From the NCBI RefSeq assembly GCF_008326305.1, contig NZ_BIXY01000038.1, positions 1-61,103 on the forward strand: a DNA stretch of 61,103 nt, written 5' to 3'. The DNA is from Dictyobacter arantiisoli (lineage in GTDB: Bacteria > Chloroflexota > Ktedonobacteria > Ktedonobacterales > Ktedonobacteraceae). Below are positions 24,767-32,900 of this stretch, piece by piece; within the stretch, counting starts at the first letter, position 1; each line of letters begins with the position of its first letter. The notes under the pieces are model-generated. The model searched no databases, was not told the DNA's origin, and worked only from the letters and a program-made list of their open reading frames with translations. Made by a program: the position numbers and the translations under genes.

Positions 24767-26083
24767 ATGACCAGAGAATTCAATCAGCAACGTCGAGATG
24801 GCTCACGTCCGCCATTTCGCAATTCATCCTCCGGCCGCAATGGAGAAGAAAGAACTTCACATCCAGCCCGGCCTCGCCTCAACCGAGAAACAGTAGATCG
24901 CGCCTGGGAGAATGGAGCCACACGTACACACGCGGATTACCATCCACGCAGCTCCCATGGGCCATCCCAAGCCCCGCGCAGAAATAATCAGTCCGGTGGA
25001 TATTCCTCCCAATATACACCAGGTGGTCACAAACCTTATGGACAGGGCCAGAGCGGCAATCGTTCTGAGCGCCCTTATGGCGATCAACAGGGTCCACGTT
25101 CTCGTCCCTTCAATGGTTCACGTACTAATAATGAGGGTTCCGAGAGACAGGGTTTTGACAACCGTCGCCAATTTTCAAATAACGCCGATCATGGTTACTC
25201 CCCACGAGGACGTCAGGAAGGTCGACCTCCCTATGAGCGCAATTCCTCACCACGAGGACCGCAAGCAGGCAGACCTCCATTCGAGCGCGGTTCTGCACCA
25301 CGGGGACCTCAAGCAGGCAGACCGCCTTTTGAGCACAATTCCGGTCCAAGGGGACCACAAGCACATCGACCTCTTTACAGGCGAAACGCTTCCCTGAAAG
25401 GGGGGCAAGATGGGAAACCAACATTCGAACGTACTACATTTGAGCGCGATGCTGCTCCTCGTGCTCCGAGAGTAAATACCAATCCAGCCGGTCGACGTGG
25501 AGCCGCACGTCACGAGCGTCCAGAACGTGAGTTTCAGCGTGGGCGCGACTTCCGTTCACGGAATAGTGAGGCAGGTAGCAATGTAGTGCGACCACCCGAT
25601 CCAACTAATCCTCGCTGGCTCAGCCGTCCTGCTGTACGGCAGGCACGCGATGATCAACGTCAGCAAGAAATTACCGAGCAGTTTGAAGGTGACTACGAAA
25701 GCTTCGATATAACGGAAACCTCCAGACCGTCTCAAACATATGAGCCGAAACGCTCTACACGTTCCGCAGCCAGAGAAGAAAAGCCTGAGCGTCACGTCAC
25801 TCGTCTCGAAGATGGGCGTGTCTTGAAAGGCAGTCGTCCGGAACAACGCAAAAATGCTCAATTCTGGACCGACATCAGTAGTAATACTGAAAAACTGGTT
25901 GAGTCAGTACACGTCCCAGAAACCTCGACGGATGAGGAAACCAACTCATCGACAGGGAAACGACCATCACGGCGTCCCGTCGTCCGCCGTGGTAAGAAGA
26001 CTGGTGCCGATGGAGAAGTGAAAAAGCCTCGTACACGAGGTCCTCGCCCCTCACAAAAAGGATATAAATGGCCCGACGCATAA
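24767..26083 (+). CDS. Arg/Gly/Pro-rich repeat protein, disordered
   Basis: 438 residues from ATG 24767, which has GAAAGGAAAC upstream; the frame extends 33 codons further up without a better site. The protein is strongly basic and rich in Arg, Pro, Gly, Asn, Ser and Gln. Five tandem 16-residue repeats (consensus SPRGPQAGRPPFERNS) span 25199-25438. The C-terminal third has mixed charge (RSAAREEKPERHVTRL) and ends in a Lys/Arg cluster. There is no signal peptide or membrane segment. Low-complexity RG/RGG proteins of this sort often bind RNA and can form condensates; here that is inference from composition. The neighbouring genes do not define a pathway. A perfect hairpin follows the stop. Confidence 0.8.
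   Translation: MTREFNQQRRDGSRPPFRNSSSGRNGEERTSHPARPRLNRETVDRAWENGATRTHADYHPRSSHGPSQAPRRNNQSGGYSSQYTPGGHKPYGQGQSGNRSERPYGDQQGPRSRPFNGSRTNNEGSERQGFDNRRQFSNNADHGYSPRGRQEGRPPYERNSSPRGPQAGRPPFERGSAPRGPQAGRPPFEHNSGPRGPQAHRPLYRRNASLKGGQDGKPTFERTTFERDAAPRAPRVNTNPAGRRGAARHERPEREFQRGRDFRSRNSEAGSNVVRPPDPTNPRWLSRPAVRQARDDQRQQEITEQFEGDYESFDITETSRPSQTYEPKRSTRSAAREEKPERHVTRLEDGRVLKGSRPEQRKNAQFWTDISSNTEKLVESVHVPETSTDEETNSSTGKRPSRRPVVRRGKKTGADGEVKKPRTRGPRPSQKGYKWPDA
25199..25438 (+). repeat. Five tandem 48-bp repeats inside the Arg-rich gene
   Basis: Units at 25199, 25247, 25295, 25343 and 25391, each 48 bases, in frame. Units 2 and 3 are the most alike; units 1, 4 and 5 have drifted. The number of units may vary between strains. 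Confidence 0.9.
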
Positions 26084-26104
26084 CTATCTATTGCGTTGTG
26101 AATC

Positions 26105-26138
26105 AAAATGTGTCCAGTCTCTGTACTGGACACATTTT
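26105..26138. terminator. Perfect hairpin terminator
   Basis: AAAATGTGTCCAGT (26105-26118) pairs perfectly with ACTGGACACATTTT (26125-26138) around a 6-base loop. The 3' arm ends in four T. It lies 21 bases after the Arg-rich gene. Confidence 0.85.
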
Positions 26139-26213
26139 GTGAACCATCCATAAGTAAACATGTAAAGAGCAGTGCTGAATACCTAACACCAGGAAGTGGT
26201 CGGAGTAGCTAGC

Positions 26214-27158
26214 ATGTCATATCCCAGCTATCTTAATCTTTATGAAACAGGTGAATTAGCAGAACGCGCAGCAGCCGCGTGGGAAGTATTGCGCAATTGC
26301 ACAATCTGTCCGCAGAATTGTCACTGTAATCGTATCGCTGGCAAAACCGGAGTGTGCCATTCCGGTACCGAGGCCATTGTCGCCTCCTGGAATGTGCACC
26401 GCCGCGAAGAGCCTCCCATCAGTGGAACACGAGGCGCTGGCACCATCTTTTTTGGATATTGCCAGGCGCGCTGTACCTATTGTCAAAACTTTTCACTCAG
26501 CCAGGGTGGCCTGGGTCATCGGGTCGGGCCTGAACGCCTGGCCGATATGATGCTCTATCTACAAAAGAAAAACTGCCATAATCTGGATCTGGTGACACCG
26601 ACACATTTCGTCCCGCAAATTCTGGCAGCACTGGTCGTCGCCTGCGAAAAAGGTCTTCGTTTGCCTCTGGTCTACAATTGCGCTGGCTATGAAAACCTGG
26701 AGACTTTAAAGCTTTTGGATGGAGTGGTGGACATCTATTTGCCCGACGCCAAATATTCTGACAATAAAAATGCCCTGCGCACCTCAAAGATGCCTCGCTA
26801 CGTTGACTATAACCGCGCGGCATTGCAAGAGATGTATCGTCAGGTTGGCCCTCTTCAATTGGATGAAGAGGGCATCGCAAAACGAGGCTTGCTGATCAGA
26901 CACCTCGTTATGCCTGAAGATGTCTCAGGAACTCGTGATGTGCTCCGCTGGATTGCAGAGGAACTGGGACCCGATACCCCAATCAGTCTGATGGATCAAT
27001 ATTTTCCAGCCTGGAAAGCGGTGAATGATCCCGTTCTCAACCGTCGTCTCTCCTGGACAGAATATCGGACCGCGCTTGATGCGCTGGATGAATTTGACTT
27101 TACCGCTGGATATGTTCAAGAAGATCTGGTTGAGGTGGATGTAACGTCTGATATGTAA
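26214..27158 (+). CDS. Radical SAM protein, pyruvate formate-lyase activase-like
   Basis: About 314 residues. The radical SAM cluster motif CxxxCxxC reads YCQARCTYCQN. An N-terminal Cys-rich segment (CTICPQNCHCNRIAGKTGVC) comes before it, as in PflA-like activases that carry extra iron-sulfur clusters. Such enzymes split AdoMet to make a radical, in known cases on a glycyl-radical enzyme. No glycyl-radical enzyme gene is in the window, so the partner is unknown. ATG 26214 is preferred because GGAG stands nine bases before it; a GTG at 26196 also opens the frame. The gene is separated by terminators from the Arg-rich gene upstream. Confidence 0.88.
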   Translation: MSYPSYLNLYETGELAERAAAAWEVLRNCTICPQNCHCNRIAGKTGVCHSGTEAIVASWNVHRREEPPISGTRGAGTIFFGYCQARCTYCQNFSLSQGGLGHRVGPERLADMMLYLQKKNCHNLDLVTPTHFVPQILAALVVACEKGLRLPLVYNCAGYENLETLKLLDGVVDIYLPDAKYSDNKNALRTSKMPRYVDYNRAALQEMYRQVGPLQLDEEGIAKRGLLIRHLVMPEDVSGTRDVLRWIAEELGPDTPISLMDQYFPAWKAVNDPVLNRRLSWTEYRTALDALDEFDFTAGYVQEDLVEVDVTSDM

Positions 27159-27383
27159 TAACTGTACAGGGCTTTTTCGACAATTTTTGATCTGGTTATC
27201 AAAAAGGTTGAGCTGACCCTATCACACAATGGATCTGGCACGCTATAATCAATAGGGAAACTGTACCTGTCACGACAAAGGAAAAGTATATGTAGCCGTC
27301 AGGATTAAGCCGTCATCGACCCGGGTCGAAGGCGTCGTTTATCCCTCAGGCGTGCCGGAAAACATGCAAAATGGAGAACCCTT
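27159..27383 (+). promoter_or_regulatory. Leader of the polyprenyl synthase gene
   Basis: TATAAT at 27244-27249 is a candidate -10. The transcript would then have a leader of about 130 bases containing the perfect 14-bp palindrome TCGACCCGGGTCGA (27316-27329) and GC-rich flanks. I cannot match it to a known riboswitch. Confidence 0.35.
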
Positions 27384-28376
27384 ATGAACACTACGGCCAC
27401 GTTGAGCCGCTTATTCGCAGGCGTTCAGTCTGATATGGATCAGGTGGATGTCCTCTTTAAAGAAAGAGCAACGTCGGGACTAACTATCCTCAATTCTGCT
27501 TCAATGCACGCACTTGCTTCTCCCGGCAAACGTCTACGCACGGCTTTGACTCTGCTTTCGGGTAAACTAAATACCTATAACTCCGATAAGCTGTTGCGCT
27601 TGAGCGTGGCCTATGAAATGGTTCATCTCGCAACCTTGATTCATGATGATATCATTGATGAAGCCTTAACTCGCCGTGGCAATCCTACGGTCAATGCGCT
27701 CTGGGGCGATAAAATTGGTATCCTGCTGGGCGATTATTATCTCGCTAAAACCTCTAGCATCATTGCAGATATCGAAGATTTTCGTATTGATCACCTTTTC
27801 GCTGATACCGTGGCGACTGTCTGTGAAGGTACTATTCTGGAGATGATGACAGCTGGACGTATCGATCTCACGGTCGAAACGTACTTTGAAAAGATTCAGA
27901 ATAAAACCGCCTGCCTGTTCGCCGCCTGCTCCAAAGGCGGCGCGATTCTCAGTGGTGCCTCCGATGAGCAGATAGAGCTCTTACATTCCTATGGTCTGAA
28001 TCTTGGCATCGCATTCCAAATCATTGATGATATTCTCGATTATACTGAAGATCAATCGACGATTGGCAAACCGGCTGGCAATGATTTACGCCAGGGTATG
28101 GTGACGCTCCCACTCATTTTTGCCTTACAAGACGCAGCTTCCGCCAATGGGCGTCAGCAGCAGGTGCAGGCATTGTTGAATGGTGCTGAACTCCCTGAAA
28201 AAGAGATCCAGGAGGTCGTTTCCTGGGTGAGCAATGAATATGCTATCGAACGCTCCTTACAGGAAGCACAGAACTATGGCAATAAGGCTCGCGAAGCCCT
28301 TTATCATTTCCCTGCTTCGTCTGATCGCACTATCCTGGATGAGCTGATTGACTTTGTGATCAGTCGAAACCGTTAA
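27384..28376 (+). CDS. Polyprenyl diphosphate synthase
   Basis: 330 residues of the trans-prenyltransferase family, which lengthens farnesyl or geranylgeranyl diphosphate for the side chain of a quinone. The first Asp-rich motif is DDIID (from Asp88) and the second DDILD (from Asp215). GKRLRTAL is the diphosphate-binding stretch. The ATG follows GGAG with seven bases between. menG begins 13 bases after the stop, which points to menaquinone side-chain synthesis. The chain length cannot be read safely; residues before the first Asp-rich motif are small to medium (VAYEMVHLATLIH), as in medium- and long-chain enzymes. Confidence 0.93.
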   Translation: MNTTATLSRLFAGVQSDMDQVDVLFKERATSGLTILNSASMHALASPGKRLRTALTLLSGKLNTYNSDKLLRLSVAYEMVHLATLIHDDIIDEALTRRGNPTVNALWGDKIGILLGDYYLAKTSSIIADIEDFRIDHLFADTVATVCEGTILEMMTAGRIDLTVETYFEKIQNKTACLFAACSKGGAILSGASDEQIELLHSYGLNLGIAFQIIDDILDYTEDQSTIGKPAGNDLRQGMVTLPLIFALQDAASANGRQQQVQALLNGAELPEKEIQEVVSWVSNEYAIERSLQEAQNYGNKAREALYHFPASSDRTILDELIDFVISRNR

Positions 28377-28389
28377 TGGAACGAGTGTA

Positions 28390-29136
28390 ATGAAAACGAA
28401 TTTTGCATTAGAAGAGAAATTTCAAAAAGTGGGCGGCAAGCGGCACTACGTCCAACATCTTTTTGGACGCATCGCTGGCGTCTATGATTTAATGAATAAA
28501 CTGATGAGCCTGGGACTCGATGGCCTCTGGCGCAAACGTGCCGCACGCTATTTAGCTCTGGCGACGGGCGAAACTGGTTTGGATCTGGGGGCGGGCACAG
28601 GCGATCTTGCCATCGCAGTCATCAAAGGGGCCGGTCCTGACACCAGGATGATCGGCATGGATATTACACCTGAGATGCTGGCCGAGGGCCGCCGAAAACT
28701 GGTCCGTATGGGGCTTCAGGATCGTGTGGATTTGCGTGTCGGCGATGCCGAGCACATTGATTTACCTGATAATAGTGTGGATGGTTGCTGCTCCGCCTTT
28801 ACGGTGCGTAATCTGACCAATATTGGTCAGGGCTTTCGTGAAATGTTGCGTGTTGTACGCCCGGGTGGACGTGTTGTCTGTCTGGAGATCAGTCATCCTC
28901 CCGGTAAGATTTTTGGCTCCCTGTTCTATCTTTACTTCTACAAACTGGCTCCCCTCTTCGGTACGATCATCGGGAAGGCATTTGAAGAGTATAACTATCT
29001 GCCGAACTCATTGACTACCTTTCCTAAAGCTCCTGCATTAAAGGAAATTATGGAAGAGGCTGGTTGGAGTGATGTACGCTATTACTACCAGAATGGTGGT
29101 ATTGTCGCGATCCATGTGGGTACAAAAAAAGCTTGA
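28390..29136 (+). CDS. menG: Demethylmenaquinone methyltransferase (UbiE/MenG)
   Basis: 248 residues. It adds the methyl group of AdoMet to demethylmenaquinone, the last step of menaquinone synthesis. The AdoMet site is LDLGAGTGDLAI, with the acidic residue in GMDITPEML. The family signatures FGRIAGVYDLMN near the start and FTVRNL with LEISHPP later are present. It forms an operon with the polyprenyl synthase. Menaquinone would be the acceptor for any respiratory complex I, which makes the complex I-like genes at 36-44 kb of interest here. Confidence 0.94.
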   Translation: MKTNFALEEKFQKVGGKRHYVQHLFGRIAGVYDLMNKLMSLGLDGLWRKRAARYLALATGETGLDLGAGTGDLAIAVIKGAGPDTRMIGMDITPEMLAEGRRKLVRMGLQDRVDLRVGDAEHIDLPDNSVDGCCSAFTVRNLTNIGQGFREMLRVVRPGGRVVCLEISHPPGKIFGSLFYLYFYKLAPLFGTIIGKAFEEYNYLPNSLTTFPKAPALKEIMEEAGWSDVRYYYQNGGIVAIHVGTKKA

Positions 29137-29212
29137 TGTGCCGAGCATCAAGCTGCGCAAGTTGGAGATACTAAGCAGCAGATGAGTCCATGCGGCTGCT
29201 TAGTATCTCCAA
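29130..29212. terminator. Double hairpin after menG
   Basis: AGCTTGATG (29130-29138) pairs with CATCAAGCT (29146-29154), overlapping the stop codon. A second, perfect 18-bp stem (29162-29179 with 29195-29212) follows. They separate menG from the convergent gene ending at 29281. Confidence 0.8.
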
Positions 29213-29280
29213 GTTCGCTCAAGGATCCCAGTAGCTCTTCCACTTTGCCCGTATCGGCTAACAACTTCTTTTGAACGTGC

Positions 29281-29682
29281 TTATCTCTTCTTACGCCCAA
29301 CCTCTGACAAATCCCCCAGAAAACCTTCCAGAGCCTGACGCAGATCCTGCAATTGAGCGGCTTCAGCCACGGTAATCTCATGTCCAACGCGTCCGACGCG
29401 TTGTAACAACTGGATGGCAGGATGTTTGGGAGAAGAGGGTGCCTCAGTCGTTCCAGAGCCAAACAAAGATGCACGCATAGCATCTACATTGGCATTCACC
29501 TGGTCAAGCTCAGATACATCGATAAAGCTGGCTGCTTCTGGTAATACACCTCGAACCCGCTGTGTATTCTGGTTTTCCCACTGCCTGCGGGCCTGCTTTC
29601 CAGCCGCACAATAACAAAAACGCGGCTGCACAGAATCGGTACTGATCACACCACTATCATCACAAATAGGGCAAATAGGCAT
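29281..29682 (-). CDS. Small Cys-containing protein, unknown
   Basis: 133 residues. CPICDDSG at the start and CYCAAG at about residue 24 give four cysteines in the pattern of a small zinc finger, like the zinc-binding ends of DnaJ or DnaC-helper proteins. The rest is helical and charged, ending in a basic GRKKR. The ATG has AAGGAGAT at ideal spacing, so it is probably a real gene. The function is unknown. It is convergent with menG and co-directional with the Nudix gene. Confidence 0.75.
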   Translation of the reverse strand: MPICPICDDSGVISTDSVQPRFCYCAAGKQARRQWENQNTQRVRGVLPEAASFIDVSELDQVNANVDAMRASLFGSGTTEAPSSPKHPAIQLLQRVGRVGHEITVAEAAQLQDLRQALEGFLGDLSEVGRKKR

Positions 29683-29744
29683 AGATTATCTCCTTGTTCA
29701 CACAGAAAAAGCTCTCGTGCCACTCTACTATATCATATATGCCA

Positions 29745-30209
29745 TCAGGAGAGGCACTGCTGCCCGCATAAATAGTCATTGAGCATGTGTTCACAGTCGA
29801 ATGCCATCTGCCCTAAAACGCTCTCAGGAACCTTCCAGCAAGGTTGCCCCTCAACTGAACTATGTTCCACTCCACCCCGAATACAACCTTTATAGGCAAT
29901 GGAAACAGCGCGGAAACGGGGATCACGTTCAACTGATGAATACACACCGACAAGGCCGGTAATCTGGATCTCATATCCGGTCTCTTCTGAGGTTTCACGC
30001 CGTACACATTCTTCAAGCGTCTCTTTGTAACGTACGATCCCACCAGGAATAGTGTATCCCAATTTATCACTTCGATCTATTAACAGCACCTTGCCATCTT
30101 GCTCAATAATGACGCAGGCGCTTAAAATAGGAGAAATTTGTCCTAGCGTCACCAATGCAATGATGCGCACTGCGATACCAGCTAGCAATCCTTTCAGCTT
30201 TTCTTTCAT
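29745..30209 (-). CDS. Nudix hydrolase
   Basis: 154 residues. The Nudix box is complete: GGIVRYKETLEECVRRETSE followed by ETGY, giving the metal-binding glutamates. The family hydrolyses nucleoside diphosphates linked to other groups. The specificity is not visible. A hydrophobic N-terminal helix (GLLAGIAVRIIALVTLG) is unusual and may attach the protein to the membrane. The start is ATG 30209, which follows AGGAAGGAACC; the frame extends 36 codons upstream without a site. Confidence 0.9.
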   Translation of the reverse strand: MKEKLKGLLAGIAVRIIALVTLGQISPILSACVIIEQDGKVLLIDRSDKLGYTIPGGIVRYKETLEECVRRETSEETGYEIQITGLVGVYSSVERDPRFRAVSIAYKGCIRGGVEHSSVEGQPCWKVPESVLGQMAFDCEHMLNDYLCGQQCLS

Positions 30210-30356
30210 GGTTCCTTCCTCGCTATCTCCCGTCCGGTTATTTTTATAGCGCATGCGATTAAATAAACAGACAAGTATCTTTATTGTTAGTATAAGAGAA
30301 ATGAAACTATCTGACAATAAGAAGGGGCGCTACTTTTAGGGTGAAAGCAAGGTGCA

Positions 30357-30587
30357 GGGGCGACAACCCCATAGGTGCGAATGTAAGGCTTTTCAAGCGG
30401 AATTGCCAAGGGAGGGCCCTTTGCCGGGGTTTGGGGTGTCCCCAACTACCCCTTTTTCTTCTTTTCTTTGCCGCCGCGTGCGGTGGCGAGAGGGAGGTGA
30501 GAGACCGGGGCACAGACCCGGGCCCCAGGTTAAGGGTTGCACCCTTAACAATCCCGCTTCTGTTCGCACCTATGGGGCGACAACCCC
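30357..30587. repeat. Repeat family 2, copy 2, with terminal repeats
   Basis: A 231-base element. GGGGCGACAACCCC stands at both ends in direct orientation (30357-30370 and 30574-30587). Inside and partly overlapping it, CCCCATAGGTGCGAA (30367-30381) and its complement (30563-30577) form a perfect 15-bp terminal inverted repeat. The interior contains the core shared with 24.4 kb and a perfect 9-bp hairpin, GTTAAGGGT with ACCCTTAAC (30529-30549). It looks like a non-coding mobile element (MITE-like). No gene is seen in 30210-30840. Confidence 0.85.
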
Positions 30588-30840
30588 AGACGGAGCGCGA
30601 TGGCAGGCATGCCGGGGCATGACAGTCCTCGCCATTATTCCCTTCCCCATCACCCGGAAGGATAAAGAGCTAGTAAGAATAGTGATAAAGTGACTATCAA
30701 GCTGTCGGGAAAAGAATGCACGAAAAAAGGTGTGGAAGAATAGATTAACTAGCTATATGAAGGAATCAAAATATAGGCTATAATTATGCTATAGAAAAAG
30801 GAACTTCACCTGACCAGACAAGTCACTGCTGAGGGGAACC

Positions 30841-31341
30841 ATGTCAAACACAGATCAGCCTCACTGTCCAGACCTGGAAAAAGGGCAAATCATACCAGCT
30901 TTTACGCTGCCGGGCGCTGATGGCATGCCACATAGTCCATGGGACTATAAGCAACGCGACCATCTTCTACTCCTATTTTTGCATAGTAGCATCACCAGTG
31001 AGACATGCGCGCTGTTGCGCATCTACGCTCAACACTACGCAGATTTTCGCGCTGAACAGTGTGCAATACTCGCTATCACACCTGATCCAGTGTTCATTAA
31101 TCTGCAAACGCAGGAAAAACTTCGTCTGCCATTTCCGCTCGTTTCTGATGTCCAGGGGAAGACGATTTCCCGCTACACACAGTGGAATGCAGATACCCAT
31201 ACCTTGATTCCCAGCGTCATACTGGCGAATCGGTATAATGCGCTTTATGAGCAACAAAGTTCGGAAGATATCACACAGTTGCCTGAACTACAAGATACGT
31301 TGGCAAGTCTTAACTATCTTAATTTACTGTGTACACCCTGA
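30841..31341 (+). CDS. Redoxin-domain protein with altered active site
   Basis: 166 residues with a thioredoxin-like fold of the AhpC/TSA type (GQIIPAFTLPGADG, then a hydrophobic strand LLLLFLHSS, and PFPLVSDVQGKTISRY). The peroxidase motif PxxxTxxC is not intact. The matching stretch is SSITSETC with Cys56, where Pro is Ser and the Thr is one place off. It may be an inactive relative or have another redox role. The ATG has GAGGGGAACC. It lies 113 bases upstream of a trans-sulfuration-family gene on the same strand, so a link to sulfur metabolism is possible but unproved. Confidence 0.75.
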   Translation: MSNTDQPHCPDLEKGQIIPAFTLPGADGMPHSPWDYKQRDHLLLLFLHSSITSETCALLRIYAQHYADFRAEQCAILAITPDPVFINLQTQEKLRLPFPLVSDVQGKTISRYTQWNADTHTLIPSVILANRYNALYEQQSSEDITQLPELQDTLASLNYLNLLCTP

Positions 31342-31454
31342 AAATATAGCGCGCAATTATTCAGCAAAAGGCACGGGAACGTGCCTGCACTCTCAGTCAC
31401 ATCAGCAGAGCAAATGAGAAAACGCACTATCCACAACATGGAAAGGACGACTCT

Positions 31455-32690
31455 ATGACACACCAGAACACGCCACCATCATCGGAATGGAATCTTGACA
31501 CCTTACTTGTCCATGGTGGACTTCCTCGGCCCACCAATCATCATCCAGGTGGCGATCCGACCGTGCTCCCCATTTATGCCAGCACTACATATACGCATGA
31601 AAATGTCGATGCCCTCGATCAGGCATTTAACGGCAAAACAGCAGAGGGCACACCGAGGTATGTATACGCACGTCAGGGCAATCCCAATGCCAATGCATTT
31701 GAAGAGGCCATGGCGCAAATTGAAAGAGGGATTGGGGCCGTTTCCTTTGGTTCGGGCATGGCAGCCATTCATGCCGCTTTACTGGCAGCAGGCTTAACCA
31801 CAGGATCATCCATTATCGTGTCACAGGATCTCTATGGTCCCACGATTACGCTCTTACGTAAACTATTTTCTACCGTTGGAGCTCAGGTTCTCCTGGCAGA
31901 TTTTGGTCAACCTGAAATTTATGATCTGATCCGCGATCAGGAACCAGACGTTATTTATGTCGAGACCATTTCAAATCCTCTCGTGAAGGTGCTGGATCTT
32001 GATGCTATCAGCGCAGTCGCACGTGAGGTAGGTGCTATCTCTATCGTTGACAGCACCTTTAGCCCTCCCTATCTTGTCCGACCAATTGAACATGGCTTCG
32101 ATCTGGTGGTCCATAGCGCGACAAAATATATCAGTGGACATGGAGATAGTACTGGCGGCATTGTCATAAGCGCAAAGAATATTTTGCTGGATCAACTCCA
32201 CGACTATGGTAATCTGTTAGGGGCCATGCTCAGTCCATTTGAATCGCACCTGATGCTACGCGGACTGCGTACCATGGCTCTGCGTGTGGAACGTCAATGC
32301 AGCAATGCTTTACAAATAGCCCATTTTCTTCAAGAGCATCCCGCCGTGGCTCGCGTGCATTATCCTGGATTGGTAGACCATCCATCGCATGCAGTCGCCA
32401 GCAAGCTACTGGATAATGAGCAGTACGGTGGTCTTCTGTCTTTCGAATTACAGGACCAATCACGTGCAGCCGTATTCAAATTTATCGATAAATTGAAACT
32501 TTGTACCTCAGCCACATCTCTGGGAGATGTCTTCACCCTGGTTAGCTATCCACCCATCTCATCACATCGCACCTTGAATGAACAAGAACTTCAACAAATG
32601 GGGATTAGTGCTGGCTGTATCCGCTTATCCGTTGGTATTGAGCATGCCACTGATATTATTAAGGATCTGGAACAGGCATTGGCTGAATAA
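31455..32690 (+). CDS. Cys/Met metabolism PLP-dependent enzyme
   Basis: 411 residues of the cystathionine gamma-synthase/gamma-lyase/O-acetylhomoserine sulfhydrylase family. PLP binds Lys224 in HSATKYISGH. YARQGNPN supplies the phosphate-binding Tyr and Arg of the neighbouring subunit, and GSGMAAI the phosphate loop. The family is certain but the reaction is not, since synthases and lyases differ by few residues. The ATG has AAAGGA. A small hairpin (GGCACG, GGAA, CGTGCC) lies between it and the redoxin gene. A terminator follows at 32701. Confidence 0.9.
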   Translation: MTHQNTPPSSEWNLDTLLVHGGLPRPTNHHPGGDPTVLPIYASTTYTHENVDALDQAFNGKTAEGTPRYVYARQGNPNANAFEEAMAQIERGIGAVSFGSGMAAIHAALLAAGLTTGSSIIVSQDLYGPTITLLRKLFSTVGAQVLLADFGQPEIYDLIRDQEPDVIYVETISNPLVKVLDLDAISAVAREVGAISIVDSTFSPPYLVRPIEHGFDLVVHSATKYISGHGDSTGGIVISAKNILLDQLHDYGNLLGAMLSPFESHLMLRGLRTMALRVERQCSNALQIAHFLQEHPAVARVHYPGLVDHPSHAVASKLLDNEQYGGLLSFELQDQSRAAVFKFIDKLKLCTSATSLGDVFTLVSYPPISSHRTLNEQELQQMGISAGCIRLSVGIEHATDIIKDLEQALAE

Positions 32691-32700
32691 AGGTAACATG

Positions 32701-32735
32701 CAAACACTTTGATATTTTGTCAATCAAAGTGTTTG
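32701..32735 (+). terminator. Terminator of the PLP-enzyme gene
   Basis: CAAACACTTTGAT (32701-32713) pairs perfectly with ATCAAAGTGTTTG (32723-32735), followed by TTTCC. Confidence 0.85.
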
Positions 32736-32785
32736 TTTCCTATGAGCTTAAGGCATATAAATTTTAGCACCCGAGGCGCACAAAA

Positions 32786-32893
32786 CAATGTTAGAGCGCG
32801 GTGCACAAAACATTCGAATGTTTTGTGCACCGCGCTCTAACATTGAGACCCAAAGAGTTCCTCGAAAATATGGCGCAGGCGCTCACGCGCCTG
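32786..32893. repeat. Perfect 60-bp palindrome plus GC hairpin (family 1-like, copy B)
   Basis: Bases 32786-32845 form a perfect 60-bp palindrome without a spacer, centred on TTCGAA. It is followed by a GC hairpin (CAGGCGC, TCAC, GCGCCTG at 32876-32893) that closely matches the GC hairpin of copy A. The palindrome arms do not match those of copies A and C. It lies between convergent genes and may also act as a terminator. Confidence 0.85.
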
Positions 32894-32900
32894 ACTTTGA

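Noticed and set aside
25199-25438. 48-bp tandem units as a CRISPR array
   Set aside because: The units are contiguous and in frame, without spacers, inside a coding gene.
30341-30693. Two overlapping frames (93 and 113 codons) in repeat family 2, copy 2
   Set aside because: They span the terminal repeats of the element; the translations are low-complexity and have no ribosome-binding site.
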